A stretch of DNA of 64,000 nucleotides, taken from positions 496,001 through 560,000 of the forward strand of contig CAWFDX010000015.1 in assembly GCA_963814645.1 (NCBI GenBank), given 5' to 3'. Under the pieces are notes generated by a model. It saw only the letters and a list, made by a program, of their open reading frames with translations, had not been told where the DNA came from and did not search any database. This DNA comes from RYN-230 sp963814645. Its GTDB lineage: Bacteria > Actinomycetota > Actinomycetes > Streptosporangiales > Streptosporangiaceae. Both the position numbers and the translations under genes were made by a program. Positions 14,909-23,742 of this stretch are shown in pieces; position 1 is the first letter of the stretch, and every line of letters begins with the position of its first letter.

Positions 14909-16082
14909 ATGGACGGTCCCGCGGAAGCAGTCGTTGACCTGGCCGCTATCTCTGCCAACGTGGCGGCACTGCGCAGCCGGATCGGTGGGCCGCAGTTGAT
15001 GGCCGTGGTCAAGGCGGACGGGTACGGGCACGGCATGCTGCCCGCGGCTCGGGCCGCGCTGGCGGGCGGCGCCCAGTGGCTGGGTGTGGTGCACGTGGCC
15101 GAAGCGCTGGCGCTGCGCCACGAGGGCATCACCAGCCGGGTGCTGGCGCTGACCGGCGTGCCCGGCGCGGCGCACGAGGCGGCGGTCCGGGCCGGCGTTC
15201 GACCTGTCCGCGGACTCGGTGCCGCTGCTGGCCGAGATCGCGGTGGCCGCCGCGGCGGCGGGGCAGCCCGCCCGGGTGCACCTCAAGGCCGACACCGGGA
15301 TGGCCCGGGGCGGCGCGACACCGGCCGACTGGCCCGGACTGGTGGCCGCCGCGCTGGCCGCGCAGGCCGCCGGAACCGTCACGATCGCCGGGATCTGGTC
15401 TCATCTGGCCTGCGCGGACATTCCCGGCCACCCGGCCACCGACGCCCAGCTGGCCAGGTTCACCGAGGCCGTCGGGCAGGCCGAGGCGGCGGGCGCACGG
15501 CCCGAGGTGCGCCACCTGGCCAACACGGCGGCCGCGATCACCCGCCCGGACACCTGGTTCGACCTGGTCCGGCCGGGCGGCGCGGTGTACGGGCTGGCCA
15601 CCCTGCCGGGCGGCGCCCCGAGCTGGCTGCGGCCCGCCATGACGGTGCGGACCCGGCTGGTGCTGGCCAAGCGGGTGCCGGCCGGCACCCCGGTGTCCTA
15701 CGGCCACCACTACACCACCCAGGGCGAGAGCACCCTGGGGCTCATCCCGGTCGGCTACGCGGAAGGCATCCCGCGGCACGCGTCCGGTGTGGTCGAGGTC
15801 CAGGCGCGCGGCCGGCGCTGGCGGATCGCGGGCAACGTGTGCATGGACCTGTCCGTGCTCGACTTCGCGGCGGAACCGGCCGTGGCCGGGGACGAGGTGG
15901 TGCTGTTCGGGCCGGGCGACGCGGGTGAGCCCACGGCCCAGGAGTGGGCGGACGCGCTCGGCACGGTGTCTTACGAGGTCGTCACCAACTTTGCCGGGCT
16001 GCTACCCCGAAATTACTCTGGAGTAGCATATGGCCAGGGCGAGCAGCGCACCGCCGATCCGGTGACCGGGCCGCTGGCCTGA
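14909..16082 (+). pseudogene. alr: Alanine racemase, frameshifted
   Basis: PLP-dependent racemase making D-alanine for peptidoglycan. The first frame gives VVDLAAISANVAALRSRIGG and the PLP lysine in MAVVKADGYGHGM, up to HEAAVRAG. The homologous sequence then continues in another frame as FDLSADSVPLLAEIAV through VHLKADTGMARGG, YGHHYTTQGESTLGLIPVGYAEG (catalytic Tyr region) and NVCMDLSVLD, to the stop at 16082. Removing one T at 15198-15199 would restore GVDLSADS. Everything else looks intact, so this is either a one-base sequencing error or a recent lesion. ATG 14909 lies eight bases after a CAAACT hexamer. Confidence 0.88.
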
Positions 16083-16125
16083 GCTGCACGGGCGGCGGCG
16101 CTGGCGGCGCACGGCAGGAGGTGTG

Positions 16126-17253
16126 ATGGCGACCTGGCGGCGGATCACCGGAGTGGCCGGGCTGGCGGCGGGAGCCGTGGCAGCCGGGGCCGGGGCGGTG
16201 GTCGCGGCCGAGCGGATCGCCATCGGCCGGGCCCAGCTGCTGCGGGACAACACGGCGCCGGAGAACTTCGGCGGGCTGCGCGGCCGGGCGCTGACCGTGC
16301 TGGCCGACGACGGTGTCCCGCTGCACGTGGAGATCGACGACCCGGCCCCGGACACGCCCGGCGGCAGCCCGGCCGGCGATGCGCCCGGCCAGCCGGGCGG
16401 GCCGGCCACCATCGTGTTCTGCCACGGCTACACGCTGAACCAGGACTGCTGGCACTTCCAGCACCGTGACCTGCGCAGTCACCGGCTGGTGTTCTGGGAC
16501 CAGCGGGACCACGGCCGGTCTGGCCGGTCCCCGGGTGGCGCGGCCAGCATCGACCAGCTGGGCGCCGACCTGAGCCGGGTGATCGCGGCGGTGGCCCCCG
16601 GCGACATGCCGGTGATCCTGATCGGCCACTCGATGGGCGGGATGACGATCATGGCGCTGGCCGGCCAGCAGCCTGAGCTGTTCGGCACGAAGGTCATCGG
16701 CGTGGGCCTGATCTCTACCACGGCCAGTGGCCTGGACCGGGGCAGCCCGTGGATGCCGGGCCCGGCCCGGCCGGTGCTGCGCCGGGCGCTGCCGGTGGTG
16801 CTGCGTGGCGCGGCCACCGGGTACCGGGCCGTGCTGGTGGAGCAGGGCCGCCGGGTGGCCAGCGACGTGTCGTTCCTGAGCACCCGGTTCATCGGCTTCG
16901 GCAACCCGCGGGTGAACCCGGCCACGGTCGACTTCCTGGAGCAGATGATCAGGGAGACGCCGATCGAGGTGATCGCGGCGTTCAGCCAGGCGCTGTACGC
17001 CTGTGACCTGCGCGGCACGCTGGCCACGCTGGGCGCCGTGCCGGTGCTCGTGCTGACCGGCGAGAAGGACCGGCTGATCTCCCCGTCGCTGGGGCTGGAA
17101 CTGGCGGCGCAGATCCCGGGGGCCGAACTCGTCCTGGTCCCGGGGGCCGGGCACGCCCTTATCCTGGAGGACCCAGCGGTGGTCAACGAGGCGATCACCA
17201 GGCTGATCGCGCGGGCCGAGCACGGCCACGGCGCGCGGGAGCGGTCCGCCTGA
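16126..17253 (+). CDS. Alpha/beta hydrolase
   Basis: 375 aa alpha/beta-hydrolase-fold protein. An N-terminal hydrophobic stretch (VAGLAAGAVAAGAGAVVAAE) could anchor it in the membrane. The oxyanion region is IVFCHGYTLNQDCW, the nucleophile elbow is GHSMGGM, and the late Asp/His come from TGEKDRLISP and GAGHALILEDP. A hydrolase of this type commonly sits between alr and tsaE in actinobacteria; substrate unknown. AGGAGG lies at 16117-16122; GTG 16123 is an alternative start. Confidence 0.9.
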   Translation: MATWRRITGVAGLAAGAVAAGAGAVVAAERIAIGRAQLLRDNTAPENFGGLRGRALTVLADDGVPLHVEIDDPAPDTPGGSPAGDAPGQPGGPATIVFCHGYTLNQDCWHFQHRDLRSHRLVFWDQRDHGRSGRSPGGAASIDQLGADLSRVIAAVAPGDMPVILIGHSMGGMTIMALAGQQPELFGTKVIGVGLISTTASGLDRGSPWMPGPARPVLRRALPVVLRGAATGYRAVLVEQGRRVASDVSFLSTRFIGFGNPRVNPATVDFLEQMIRETPIEVIAAFSQALYACDLRGTLATLGAVPVLVLTGEKDRLISPSLGLELAAQIPGAELVLVPGAGHALILEDPAVVNEAITRLIARAEHGHGARERSA

Positions 17254-17300
17254 CCTGGTCTGGCGCTGGGACTCCGAGCAGCGAAGGCAGGTGCTGACCC

Positions 17301-17807
17301 GTGCCGGGTGACCGCATCGAGGTACCCACCGCGGCCGACATGCGGGAACTGGGCCGGCGCCTCGGCGCCGTGCTCCAGCCTGGTGACCTGGTGGTGCTCA
17401 GCGGCCCGCTCGGCGCCGGGAAGACCACCCTGGTCCAGGGCATCGGCGACGGCATGACGGTGCGCGGGCCGGTCACCTCGCCGACGTTCGTGATCGCCCG
17501 GGTGCACCCGGCGCTGGCCGGCGGGCCGGGCCTGGTGCACGTGGACGCCTACCGGCTGGGCAGCGTGGCCGAAGTGGACGACCTGGACCTGGACGCCTCG
17601 CTGGACGAGTGCGTGACCGTGGTCGAGTGGGGTGAGGGCCTGGTTGAGGGGCTGGCCGCGGACCGGCTCGACATCAGTATCGAGATGAGCCCAGCGGGCG
17701 CGGACCGCGACTGGCGGACGGTCGCTATGACCGGTATTGGGCAACGCTGGGAGTCCGTTGCGGAATCCGTGCGTTGTGGCCTACCCGTAACTCCCAAGGC
17801 CATATAG
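17301..17807 (+). CDS. tsaE: tRNA t6A biosynthesis ATPase TsaE
   Basis: ATPase that supports the TsaBD complex in making N6-threonylcarbamoyl-adenosine at tRNA position 37. The P-loop is SGPLGAGKTTLVQG. TSPTFVIARVH, HVDAYRLGSVAEVDDL and TVVEWGEGL are family motifs. 168 aa, normal length. Part of the tsaE-x-tsaB-rimI-tsaD cluster, with one membrane-protein gene in between. Confidence 0.95.
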   Translation: MPGDRIEVPTAADMRELGRRLGAVLQPGDLVVLSGPLGAGKTTLVQGIGDGMTVRGPVTSPTFVIARVHPALAGGPGLVHVDAYRLGSVAEVDDLDLDASLDECVTVVEWGEGLVEGLAADRLDISIEMSPAGADRDWRTVAMTGIGQRWESVAESVRCGLPVTPKAI

Positions 17808-17918
17808 TTTCGCTCGTCCCCGCATTGCTGAGACCGGCCCGCCCGTCCCGCGCCGGTGTCCGGCAATGCGTCCCGCGTCGTTCTTAAAACGGTCTGATCC
17901 CTTTCCCGGAGGCGCGCC

Positions 17919-18927
17919 GTGGCTCAGCAGGGGCCGCAACCCCCGCGCTCCAGCAGGCTGTCCGCACGCAGCAACAGCCCGCGCTGGAATGAAGCCGATT
18001 ACCCGGACGACAACGAGGAACCGCCGCCCTGGGCCGGCCTCGCGGTTGAACCCGCGGTGGGCCGACGGCCGGGGCAGGCGGGCCCGCCCGCCCGGCCCAC
18101 CCCGCCGGGATGACGATGAATACCCGGAGGCCGGACACCCAGACACGGGGCACCCGGCGGCCGGGTACAGCCCGCCCCCGGACGACGATGACGAACTGCC
18201 CGCGCCGCGGGTCCGGCCCCGCGGCCGCCAGGCGGCGGCCCGGGCCCGCCGGGCACACCGCCGGATCTACGTGTGGGGCGGCGTGCTGGTCGCGGCCGCG
18301 GTGATCGGCGGCGGCCTGTACCTGCTGCTCGGCCGCAGCAGCCCGCCGGCCAAACAGCCCGACGCGATGGTGACCACGTTCCTGCCCGGGGAGTTCCAGA
18401 CCACGCCGAACGCGTGCACCGCGGTCAGCGCGGCCACGCTCAACCAGTACCTGCCGGGCAAGCGGACGGTCGCCTCGCCCACCTCACTGGACGGCGGCGC
18501 GGCCAGCCTGTGCAGCTGGACCCTGGACGCGAAGCCGGTGTACCGGCTGCTCAACGTGCAGGCCCAGGCGTACTCACCCAACGGGCTGGCCAGCGGGGAC
18601 GGCAGCGCGACCAACGCGGCCATCGATGGGTACGCCCAGGCGCTGCAGCAGAAGACCAGCCCGCCGAAGAAGACCCAGCTGCCGAAGGCCGTCATCACCC
18701 CGATCCCGGGGCTGGGCAGCAAGGCGTTCGCCGCGTTCCAGAAGATCAAGTCGGGCGGCATCACCACCGACCAGCTGACCGTGGTGGCCCGGGACCGGAA
18801 CGTCCTGGTCACCGTCGTCTTCGAAGGCGACTCGGGCCGCGGCGGGTACACCGCCGTCCCGGTCAGCCAGCTGACGGCCGGGGCGACAGCCGCAGCCCGT
18901 GACGTGCTGTCCCAGCTAAAGAGCTGA
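17919..18927 (+). CDS. Single-pass membrane protein of unknown function, apparent frameshift
   Basis: GTG 17919, with CCGGAGG just upstream, opens a credible N-terminus (AQQGPQPPRSSRLSARSNSP, then EADYPDDNEEPPPWAG), but this frame stops at 18113. The next frame continues with acidic, proline-rich sequence (RRDDDEYPEAGHPDTGHPAA), a basic stretch, one membrane helix (GGVLVAAAVIGGGLYLLLG) and a roughly 190-residue outside domain with two cysteines. Deleting one C in the run 18100-18103 joins them. ATG 17866 gives an uninterrupted but less convincing frame to the same stop. No domain recognised; lies in the tsa cluster. Confidence 0.6.
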
Positions 18928-18983
18928 GCCGGAGAGGACCGGCCGGTCACATCTGCCCGCCCGGGTCACTAGGCTGTGCATCC

Positions 18984-19649
18984 GTGCTGCTGCTTGCGTT
19001 CGACACCGCGACGCCAGCCGTGACGGTGGCCCTGCATGACGGGACGCACGCGCTGGCTGAAGTCACCACCATCGATGCCCGCCGCCATGGCGAGCTGCTG
19101 GCCGCGTCCATCGACCAGGTGCTGACCCGGGCCGGGGCGAGCCGGCTCGACATCACCGCCGTCGCGGCCGGTACCGGCCCGGGCCCGTACACCGGGTTGC
19201 GCGCCGGGCTGGTCACCGCCCGGGTGCTGGGCAGCGCGCTGGGCGTCCCGGTACATGGCATCTGCACGCTGGACGTGATCGCCGCCGACGGGCTGGCCGC
19301 GGCCGGTGGCCGCGACTTCGTGGTAGCCACCGACGCCCGGCGCCGTGAGGTCTACTGGGCTCGCTACGACGGGGCTGGGACCCGGCTGACCGGGCCCGCG
19401 GTCAACACCCCGGCCGCGGTGGCCGCCGAGCTCCTGGCGGGCACCCCGGTGGCCGGGGCCGGTGCGCTGCTCTACCCGGACCTGCTCGGCGGGCCCGGTG
19501 AGCCGGGCTACCCCTCAGCGGCCACCCTGGCCCGGCTGGCTGCGGCGCGGATCGCCGCGGGCCAGCCCGGCCAGGGTGCCGATCCGGTGTACCTGCGCCG
19601 CCCGGACGCGCAAGTGCCCGGCCCACCGAAGCGGGTGACGGTGCCGTGA
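18984..19649 (+). CDS. tsaB: tRNA t6A biosynthesis protein TsaB
   Basis: Inactive ASKHA-fold partner of TsaD in tRNA t6A synthesis. 221 aa. It begins LLLAFDTATPAVTVALHDG and contains HGELLAASIDQVL and AAGTGPGPYTGLRAGLVTAR. The 3' end overlaps rimI by four bases. TAGGCT at 18970-18975 lies eight bases before the GTG, consistent with a leaderless promoter that starts the tsaB-rimI-tsaD unit. Confidence 0.95.
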   Translation: MLLLAFDTATPAVTVALHDGTHALAEVTTIDARRHGELLAASIDQVLTRAGASRLDITAVAAGTGPGPYTGLRAGLVTARVLGSALGVPVHGICTLDVIAADGLAAAGGRDFVVATDARRREVYWARYDGAGTRLTGPAVNTPAAVAAELLAGTPVAGAGALLYPDLLGGPGEPGYPSAATLARLAAARIAAGQPGQGADPVYLRRPDAQVPGPPKRVTVP

Positions 19650-20218
19650 CCGGTGCCGTCACGCTCCGCGAGATGACCGCGGCCGACCTGCCCGCCGTGC
19701 TGGACCTGGAGCATGCCCTGTTCGGCGACGAGGCGTGGACCGAGGGGATGCTGGCCGGCGAGCTGGCCGGGGTGGCCAGCGGGCGGTACTACCTGGTCGC
19801 CCAGGACGGCGCGGAACTGGTCGGCTACGCCGGCCTGCTCACCCCCGGCGGGGGCCAGGCCGACGTGCTCACGCTGGCCGTGGCCGAGCCGCGCCAGGGC
19901 CACGGCCAGGGCGCCGCCCTGCTGGACGCGCTGCTGGCCGAGGCCGGCCGTCGGGGCTGCACCGAAGTCTTTCTCGAAGTCCGGGTGGACAACGTCCGGG
20001 CCCAGCTGCTTTATCAGCGGCGCGGGTTCGTGGAGATCGGCATCCGGCGCGGCTACTACCAGCCATCGGGCACCGATGCCCTGGTCATGCGGCTGAGCCT
20101 GGACCGGCGCGGCGGCGCAGCGCCGGCCCGCGGCACGCCCGCACACGGCACGCCCGCACCCGGCACGCCTTCCCGCGACCAGGCGGGGCGGCGGCCCGCG
20201 GGATGGGGGGCCCGGTGA
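19646..20218 (+). CDS. rimI: Ribosomal protein S18-alanine N-acetyltransferase (GNAT)
   Basis: GNAT-fold N-acetyltransferase, 190 aa. The acetyl-CoA loop is EPRQGHGQGAALLDALL, followed by VFLEVRVDNVRAQLLYQRRG and the terminal RRGYYQPSGTDALVM typical of RimI. A 35-residue Gly/Thr/Pro-rich tail follows. Its place between tsaB and tsaD is conserved. The GTG start overlaps tsaB and the stop overlaps tsaD. Confidence 0.93.
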   Translation: MTGAVTLREMTAADLPAVLDLEHALFGDEAWTEGMLAGELAGVASGRYYLVAQDGAELVGYAGLLTPGGGQADVLTLAVAEPRQGHGQGAALLDALLAEAGRRGCTEVFLEVRVDNVRAQLLYQRRGFVEIGIRRGYYQPSGTDALVMRLSLDRRGGAAPARGTPAHGTPAPGTPSRDQAGRRPAGWGAR

Positions 20219-21246
20219 CCGGCCCGCTGGTGCTGGGCATCGAGACGTCGTGCGACGAGACCGGGGCCGGGCTGGTCCGCGGGCACGAACTGCTGGCCGA
20301 CTCGGTGGCGTCCAGCGTCGGAGAGCACGCCCGGTTCGGTGGCGTGGTGCCCGAGGTGGCCAGCCGGGCGCACTTGGAGGCCATGGTCCCGGCGGTGGAC
20401 CGGGCGCTGGCCACGGCCGGGGTCAAGCTGGCCGATCTGGACGCGATAGCGGTGACCGCCGGGCCAGGGCTCACCGGCGCGCTGCTGGTCGGCGTGTGCG
20501 CGGCCAAGGCGTACGCGCTGGCCCTGGACAAGCCGCTGTACGCGGTGAACCACCTGGCCGCGCACATCGCGGTGGACCAGCTCGAGCATGGGCCGCTGCC
20601 GGTGCCCGCGATCGCGCTGCTGGTTTCCGGCGGGCACTCCTCGCTGCTGCTGACCAAGGACGTGGCGGGCGACGTGCAGCCGCTGGGCGCGACCATCGAC
20701 GACGCGGCTGGTGAGGCGTACGACAAGGTGGCCCGCGTGCTCGGGCTGCCGTTCCCGGGCGGGCCGCCGATCGATAAGGAAGCCCGGTCCGGGGATCCGG
20801 CCGCGATCGCCTTCCCCCGGGCCAAGTACCGGGACCAGACCTACGACTTCTCGTTCTCCGGGCTGAAGACGGCGGTGGCCCGCTGGGTGGAGGAGCGCCG
20901 GGCGGCCGGGCTCAGCGTGCCGGTGGCCGACGTGGCCGCCTCGTTCCAGGAGGCGGTGGCGGACGTGCTCACCCGCAAGGCGGTGCAGGCCTGCCGGGAG
21001 CATGGGGTCGAGCACCTGGTCATCGGCGGGGGAGTGGCCGCGAACTCCCGGCTGCGCGGGCTGGCCGCCGAGCGCTGCGACGCGGCCGGGCTGAAGCTGC
21101 GGGTGCCCCGGCCCGGGCTGTGCACGGACAACGGGGCCATGGTGGCCGCGCTGGGCGCGGAACTGGCCGGCCGTGGCGCCGCGCCGTCCACCCTCGACGT
21201 GGGCGCCGACTCCGCGCTGCCGGTGACCACGGTGCTGGCCGGGTGA
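20215..21246 (+). CDS. tsaD: tRNA N6-adenosine threonylcarbamoyltransferase TsaD
   Basis: Catalytic subunit for tRNA t6A37 (Kae1/Gcp family). 343 aa from GTG 20215, whose GTGA overlaps the rimI stop; ATG 20203 is an in-frame alternative. It begins LVLGIETSCDETGAGLV. The metal ligands are in the HLAAH motif (NHLAAHIAVDQ). LLVSGGHSSLLL, DAAGEAYDKVARVLGLPFPG, SFSGLKTAV, GGGVAANSRLR and CTDNGAMVA are all intact. Confidence 0.97.
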   Translation: MTGPLVLGIETSCDETGAGLVRGHELLADSVASSVGEHARFGGVVPEVASRAHLEAMVPAVDRALATAGVKLADLDAIAVTAGPGLTGALLVGVCAAKAYALALDKPLYAVNHLAAHIAVDQLEHGPLPVPAIALLVSGGHSSLLLTKDVAGDVQPLGATIDDAAGEAYDKVARVLGLPFPGGPPIDKEARSGDPAAIAFPRAKYRDQTYDFSFSGLKTAVARWVEERRAAGLSVPVADVAASFQEAVADVLTRKAVQACREHGVEHLVIGGGVAANSRLRGLAAERCDAAGLKLRVPRPGLCTDNGAMVAALGAELAGRGAAPSTLDVGADSALPVTTVLAG

Positions 21247-21262
21247 CCACGGGGCTGGCAGG

Positions 21263-21291
21263 TTGACTGCCGGGCGCGCCCCGGCTACTGT
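21263..21291 (+). promoter_or_regulatory. groES-groEL promoter
   Basis: TTGACT (21263-21268), a 17-base spacer and TACTGT (21286-21291). The predicted start point falls at the left arm of the CIRCE element, so repressor binding would block initiation. Confidence 0.75.
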
Positions 21292-21297
21292 TCGGGA

Positions 21298-21324
21298 CTG
21301 GCACTCTCTAGGGTAGAGTGCTAA
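21298..21324 (+). promoter_or_regulatory. CIRCE element (HrcA operator)
   Basis: CTGGCACTC, nine bases, GAGTGCTAA. The right arm is an exact match to the CIRCE consensus and the left arm has one difference (TTAGCACTC expected on alignment, with G for A). This is the standard heat-shock operator bound by HrcA upstream of groES. Confidence 0.93.
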
Positions 21325-21420
21325 TACGACGTGGCTGGTCTGGCACCCGCGACGACAGCTAGCCGAGGTCGTTACTCCTATAGCCGTTTCCCCATCCTTT
21401 TCGGAGGAGGAGGTCAGATC

Positions 21421-21732
21421 GTGGCGACCGCTACCAAGGTTGTTCTCAAGCCACTCGAGGACCGGATCGTGGTCCGCACCCTGGAAGCCGAGCAGACCAC
21501 TGCGTCCGGGCTGGTTATCCCGGACACCGCCAAGGAGAAGCCCCAGGAGGGCGAAGTCCTGGCGGTCGGCCCGGGCCGGTTCGACGACGCTGGCAGCAAG
21601 CGCGTCCCGATGGACGTGAAGGTTGGTGACGTCGTGCTGTACAGCAAGTACGGCGGCACCGAGGTGAAGTACCACGGCGAGGAGTACCTGGTGCTCTCCG
21701 CCCGTGACGTGCTCGCCATCATCGAGAAGTAA
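21421..21732 (+). CDS. groES: Co-chaperonin GroES
   Basis: 103 aa GroES, the lid of the chaperonin. GTG 21421 follows a strong GGAGGAGGAGG. It has KPLEDRIVVRTLEAEQTTAS (mobile loop, with GLVIPDTAKEKPQEGEVLAV following) and ends LSARDVLAIIEK. Controlled by the CIRCE promoter upstream, with a transcript leader of about 120 bases. Confidence 0.97.
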   Translation: MATATKVVLKPLEDRIVVRTLEAEQTTASGLVIPDTAKEKPQEGEVLAVGPGRFDDAGSKRVPMDVKVGDVVLYSKYGGTEVKYHGEEYLVLSARDVLAIIEK

Positions 21733-21780
21733 CAACGCGGCTCAGGCGGCGGGCGTGTCCCGCGACCAGATGTCCGCTCC

Positions 21781-21823
21781 GGACCACCGCCCCGGCGCTT
21801 CCTGGCGTCCGGGGCGGTAGTCC
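21781..21823 (+). terminator. Attenuator-like hairpin between groES and groEL
   Basis: A 15-base stem with one mismatch (GGACCACCGCCCCGG paired with CCGGGGCGGTAGTCC) around a 13-base loop. It has no U-tract. It may reduce read-through into groEL or be a processing site, and could set the GroES:GroEL ratio. Confidence 0.55.
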
Positions 21824-21883
21824 GTGGGCGGGCCCCGCCTGGGCCGCCGAAATGACCTAAATCGCAGCAATTTAGAGGTGCTC

Positions 21884-23509
21884 ATGGCCAAGATGCTGGA
21901 GTTCGACGAGGAGGCACGGCGCGCGCTCGAGCGCGGCGTGGACCGGCTCGCGGACACCGTAAAGGTGACGCTCGGCCCGAAGGGCCGCAACGTTGTCATC
22001 GACAAGAAGTGGGGCGCTCCGACCATCACCAACGACGGCGTGACCGTCGCCCGTGAGGTGGAACTGGAGGACCCGTACGAGAATCTCGGTGCTCAGCTCG
22101 CCAAGGAAGTCGCGACCAAGACCAACGATGTCGCGGGCGACGGCACCACCACCGCGACCGTGCTGGCTCAGGCCATGGTCCACTCGGGCCGGCGCTCGGT
22201 GACGGCGGGTGCGAACCCGATCGCGATGAAGCGGGGCATCGACGCGGCCGCGGCCGCGGTGTCCGACCGGCTGCTCGAGTCGGCCCGTGAGGTCGAGGAG
22301 CAGCAGGAGATCGCGCACGTGGCCACCGTCTCGGCGCAGGACGCCAAGATCGGCGAGCTGATCGCCGAGGCGTTCAGCAAGGTCGGCAAGGACGGTGTGA
22401 TCACCGTCGAGGAGTCGCCGACCATGGGCCTGGAGCTCGAGTTCACCGAGGGAATGCAGTTCGACAAGGGCTACATCTCGCCGTATTTCATCACCGACCA
22501 GGAGCGGATGGAAGCGGTCCTGGACGACGCCTACGTCCTGCTGTACTCCAGCAAGATCTCCTCGATGGCGGATTTCCTGCCGCTGCTGGAAAAGGTCGCG
22601 CAGACCAAGAAGCCGTTCCTGGTTATTGCCGAGGACATCGAGGGTGAGGCGCTGTCCACGCTGGTCGTGAACAAGATCCGCGGCCTGCTCGCGGTGTGCG
22701 CGGTGAAGGCGCCCGGCTTCGGTGACCGGCGCAAGGCGATGCTCGAGGACATGGCCGTCCTGACCGGCGGCCAGGTGGTCAGCGAGGAGGTCGGGCTCAA
22801 GCTGGAGCTGGTCGGCCTGGACACGCTGGGCACCGCGCGGCGGGTGGTGGTGACCAAGGACACGACCACGATCGTGGATGGGGCCGGCAAGACTGACGAC
22901 ATCCAGGACCGGGTCCGCCAGCTCCGCGCCGAGATCGAGGCGACCGATTCCGACTGGGACCGGGAGAAGCTGCAGGAGCGGGTGGCCAAGCTGTCCGGCG
23001 GGGTCAGCGTGCTCCGGGTGGGCGCGGCCACCGAGGTGGAGCTGAAGGAGAAGAAGCACCGCCTGGAGGACGCCATCTCGGCCACCCGGGCCGCGATCGA
23101 GGAAGGCATCATCCCGGGCGGCGGTAGCGCCCTGGTGCACATCGCGACTGCGCTGGGCGACCTGGGCAAGACCGGTGACGAGGCGACCGGGGTCGGCGTG
23201 GTGCGCACCGCGCTGTTCGCGCCGGCCCGCTGGATCGCGGAGAACGCCGGCGAGGAGGGTTCGATCGTCACGGCCAAGATCGCCGAGCTCGGCTTCGGCC
23301 AGGGCTTCAACGCGGCCACCGGCGAGTACGGCGACCTGGTGGCCCAGGGCGTCATCGACCCGGTCAAGGTGACCCGCTCGGCGGTGCTGAACGCCGCGTC
23401 CATCGCGGCCATGCTGCTCACCACCGAGGCGCTGGTGGTGGACAAGCCGGAAGAGGAGACCGAGGCCGCCGGAGGCGGTCACGGGCACTCGCACGGCCAC
23501 GCGCACTGA
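21884..23509 (+). CDS. groEL1: Chaperonin GroEL (GroEL1 type, His-rich tail)
   Basis: 541 aa, 60-kDa chaperonin. The ATP site is GPKGRNVVIDKKWGAPTITN and DVAGDGTTTATVLAQ; apical and equatorial domains are complete, including IIPGGGSALVHIA. The C-terminus is GGGHGHSHGHAH instead of the usual Gly-Gly-Met repeat. This is the mark of the groES-linked GroEL1 paralog of actinobacteria, so a second, housekeeping groEL is expected elsewhere. ATG 21884 has AGAGG upstream, close to a small 6-bp hairpin (21857-21875). Confidence 0.95.
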   Translation: MAKMLEFDEEARRALERGVDRLADTVKVTLGPKGRNVVIDKKWGAPTITNDGVTVAREVELEDPYENLGAQLAKEVATKTNDVAGDGTTTATVLAQAMVHSGRRSVTAGANPIAMKRGIDAAAAAVSDRLLESAREVEEQQEIAHVATVSAQDAKIGELIAEAFSKVGKDGVITVEESPTMGLELEFTEGMQFDKGYISPYFITDQERMEAVLDDAYVLLYSSKISSMADFLPLLEKVAQTKKPFLVIAEDIEGEALSTLVVNKIRGLLAVCAVKAPGFGDRRKAMLEDMAVLTGGQVVSEEVGLKLELVGLDTLGTARRVVVTKDTTTIVDGAGKTDDIQDRVRQLRAEIEATDSDWDREKLQERVAKLSGGVSVLRVGAATEVELKEKKHRLEDAISATRAAIEEGIIPGGGSALVHIATALGDLGKTGDEATGVGVVRTALFAPARWIAENAGEEGSIVTAKIAELGFGQGFNAATGEYGDLVAQGVIDPVKVTRSAVLNAASIAAMLLTTEALVVDKPEEETEAAGGGHGHSHGHAH

Positions 23510-23533
23510 GGTAACCGCAGCGCACGCGGCCAG

Positions 23534-23569
23534 GCAGGCCCCGCCCCGGATCCCCGGGGCGGGGCCTGC
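23534..23569 (+). terminator. Strong hairpin after groEL
   Basis: A 16-base perfect stem (GCAGGCCCCGCCCCGG and its complement) with a 4-base loop, 25 bases after the groEL stop. No U-tract follows, as is common for actinobacterial terminators. Confidence 0.85.
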
Positions 23570-23607
23570 GGCATTCAGTGCGACATTTCCGGCAGCCAAT
23601 TACGCTG

Positions 23608-23636
23608 CGTAGTCAAAAGATCATTAATTGACTACG
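23608..23636 (+). promoter_or_regulatory. AT-rich inverted repeat upstream of sigma factor gene
   Basis: CGTAGTCAA, 11 bases (AAGATCATTAA), TTGACTACG: a perfect 9-base inverted repeat in an unusually AT-rich stretch (about 23600-23660) of the 230-base gap before the sigma factor. The right arm contains a TTGACT hexamer, but no good -10 follows at 17 bases. It looks like an operator for a dimeric regulator of the sigma factor. Confidence 0.45.
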
Positions 23637-23742
23637 AATAGTAATTTCATGTTCGGAACGTGACCGCGCGGTACAGCAATGTGACCTTTCCGTTGTCATC
23701 TTTGAGGAGGGCACCCCCCGCTTTCCTGGGCATCATGCTTTT

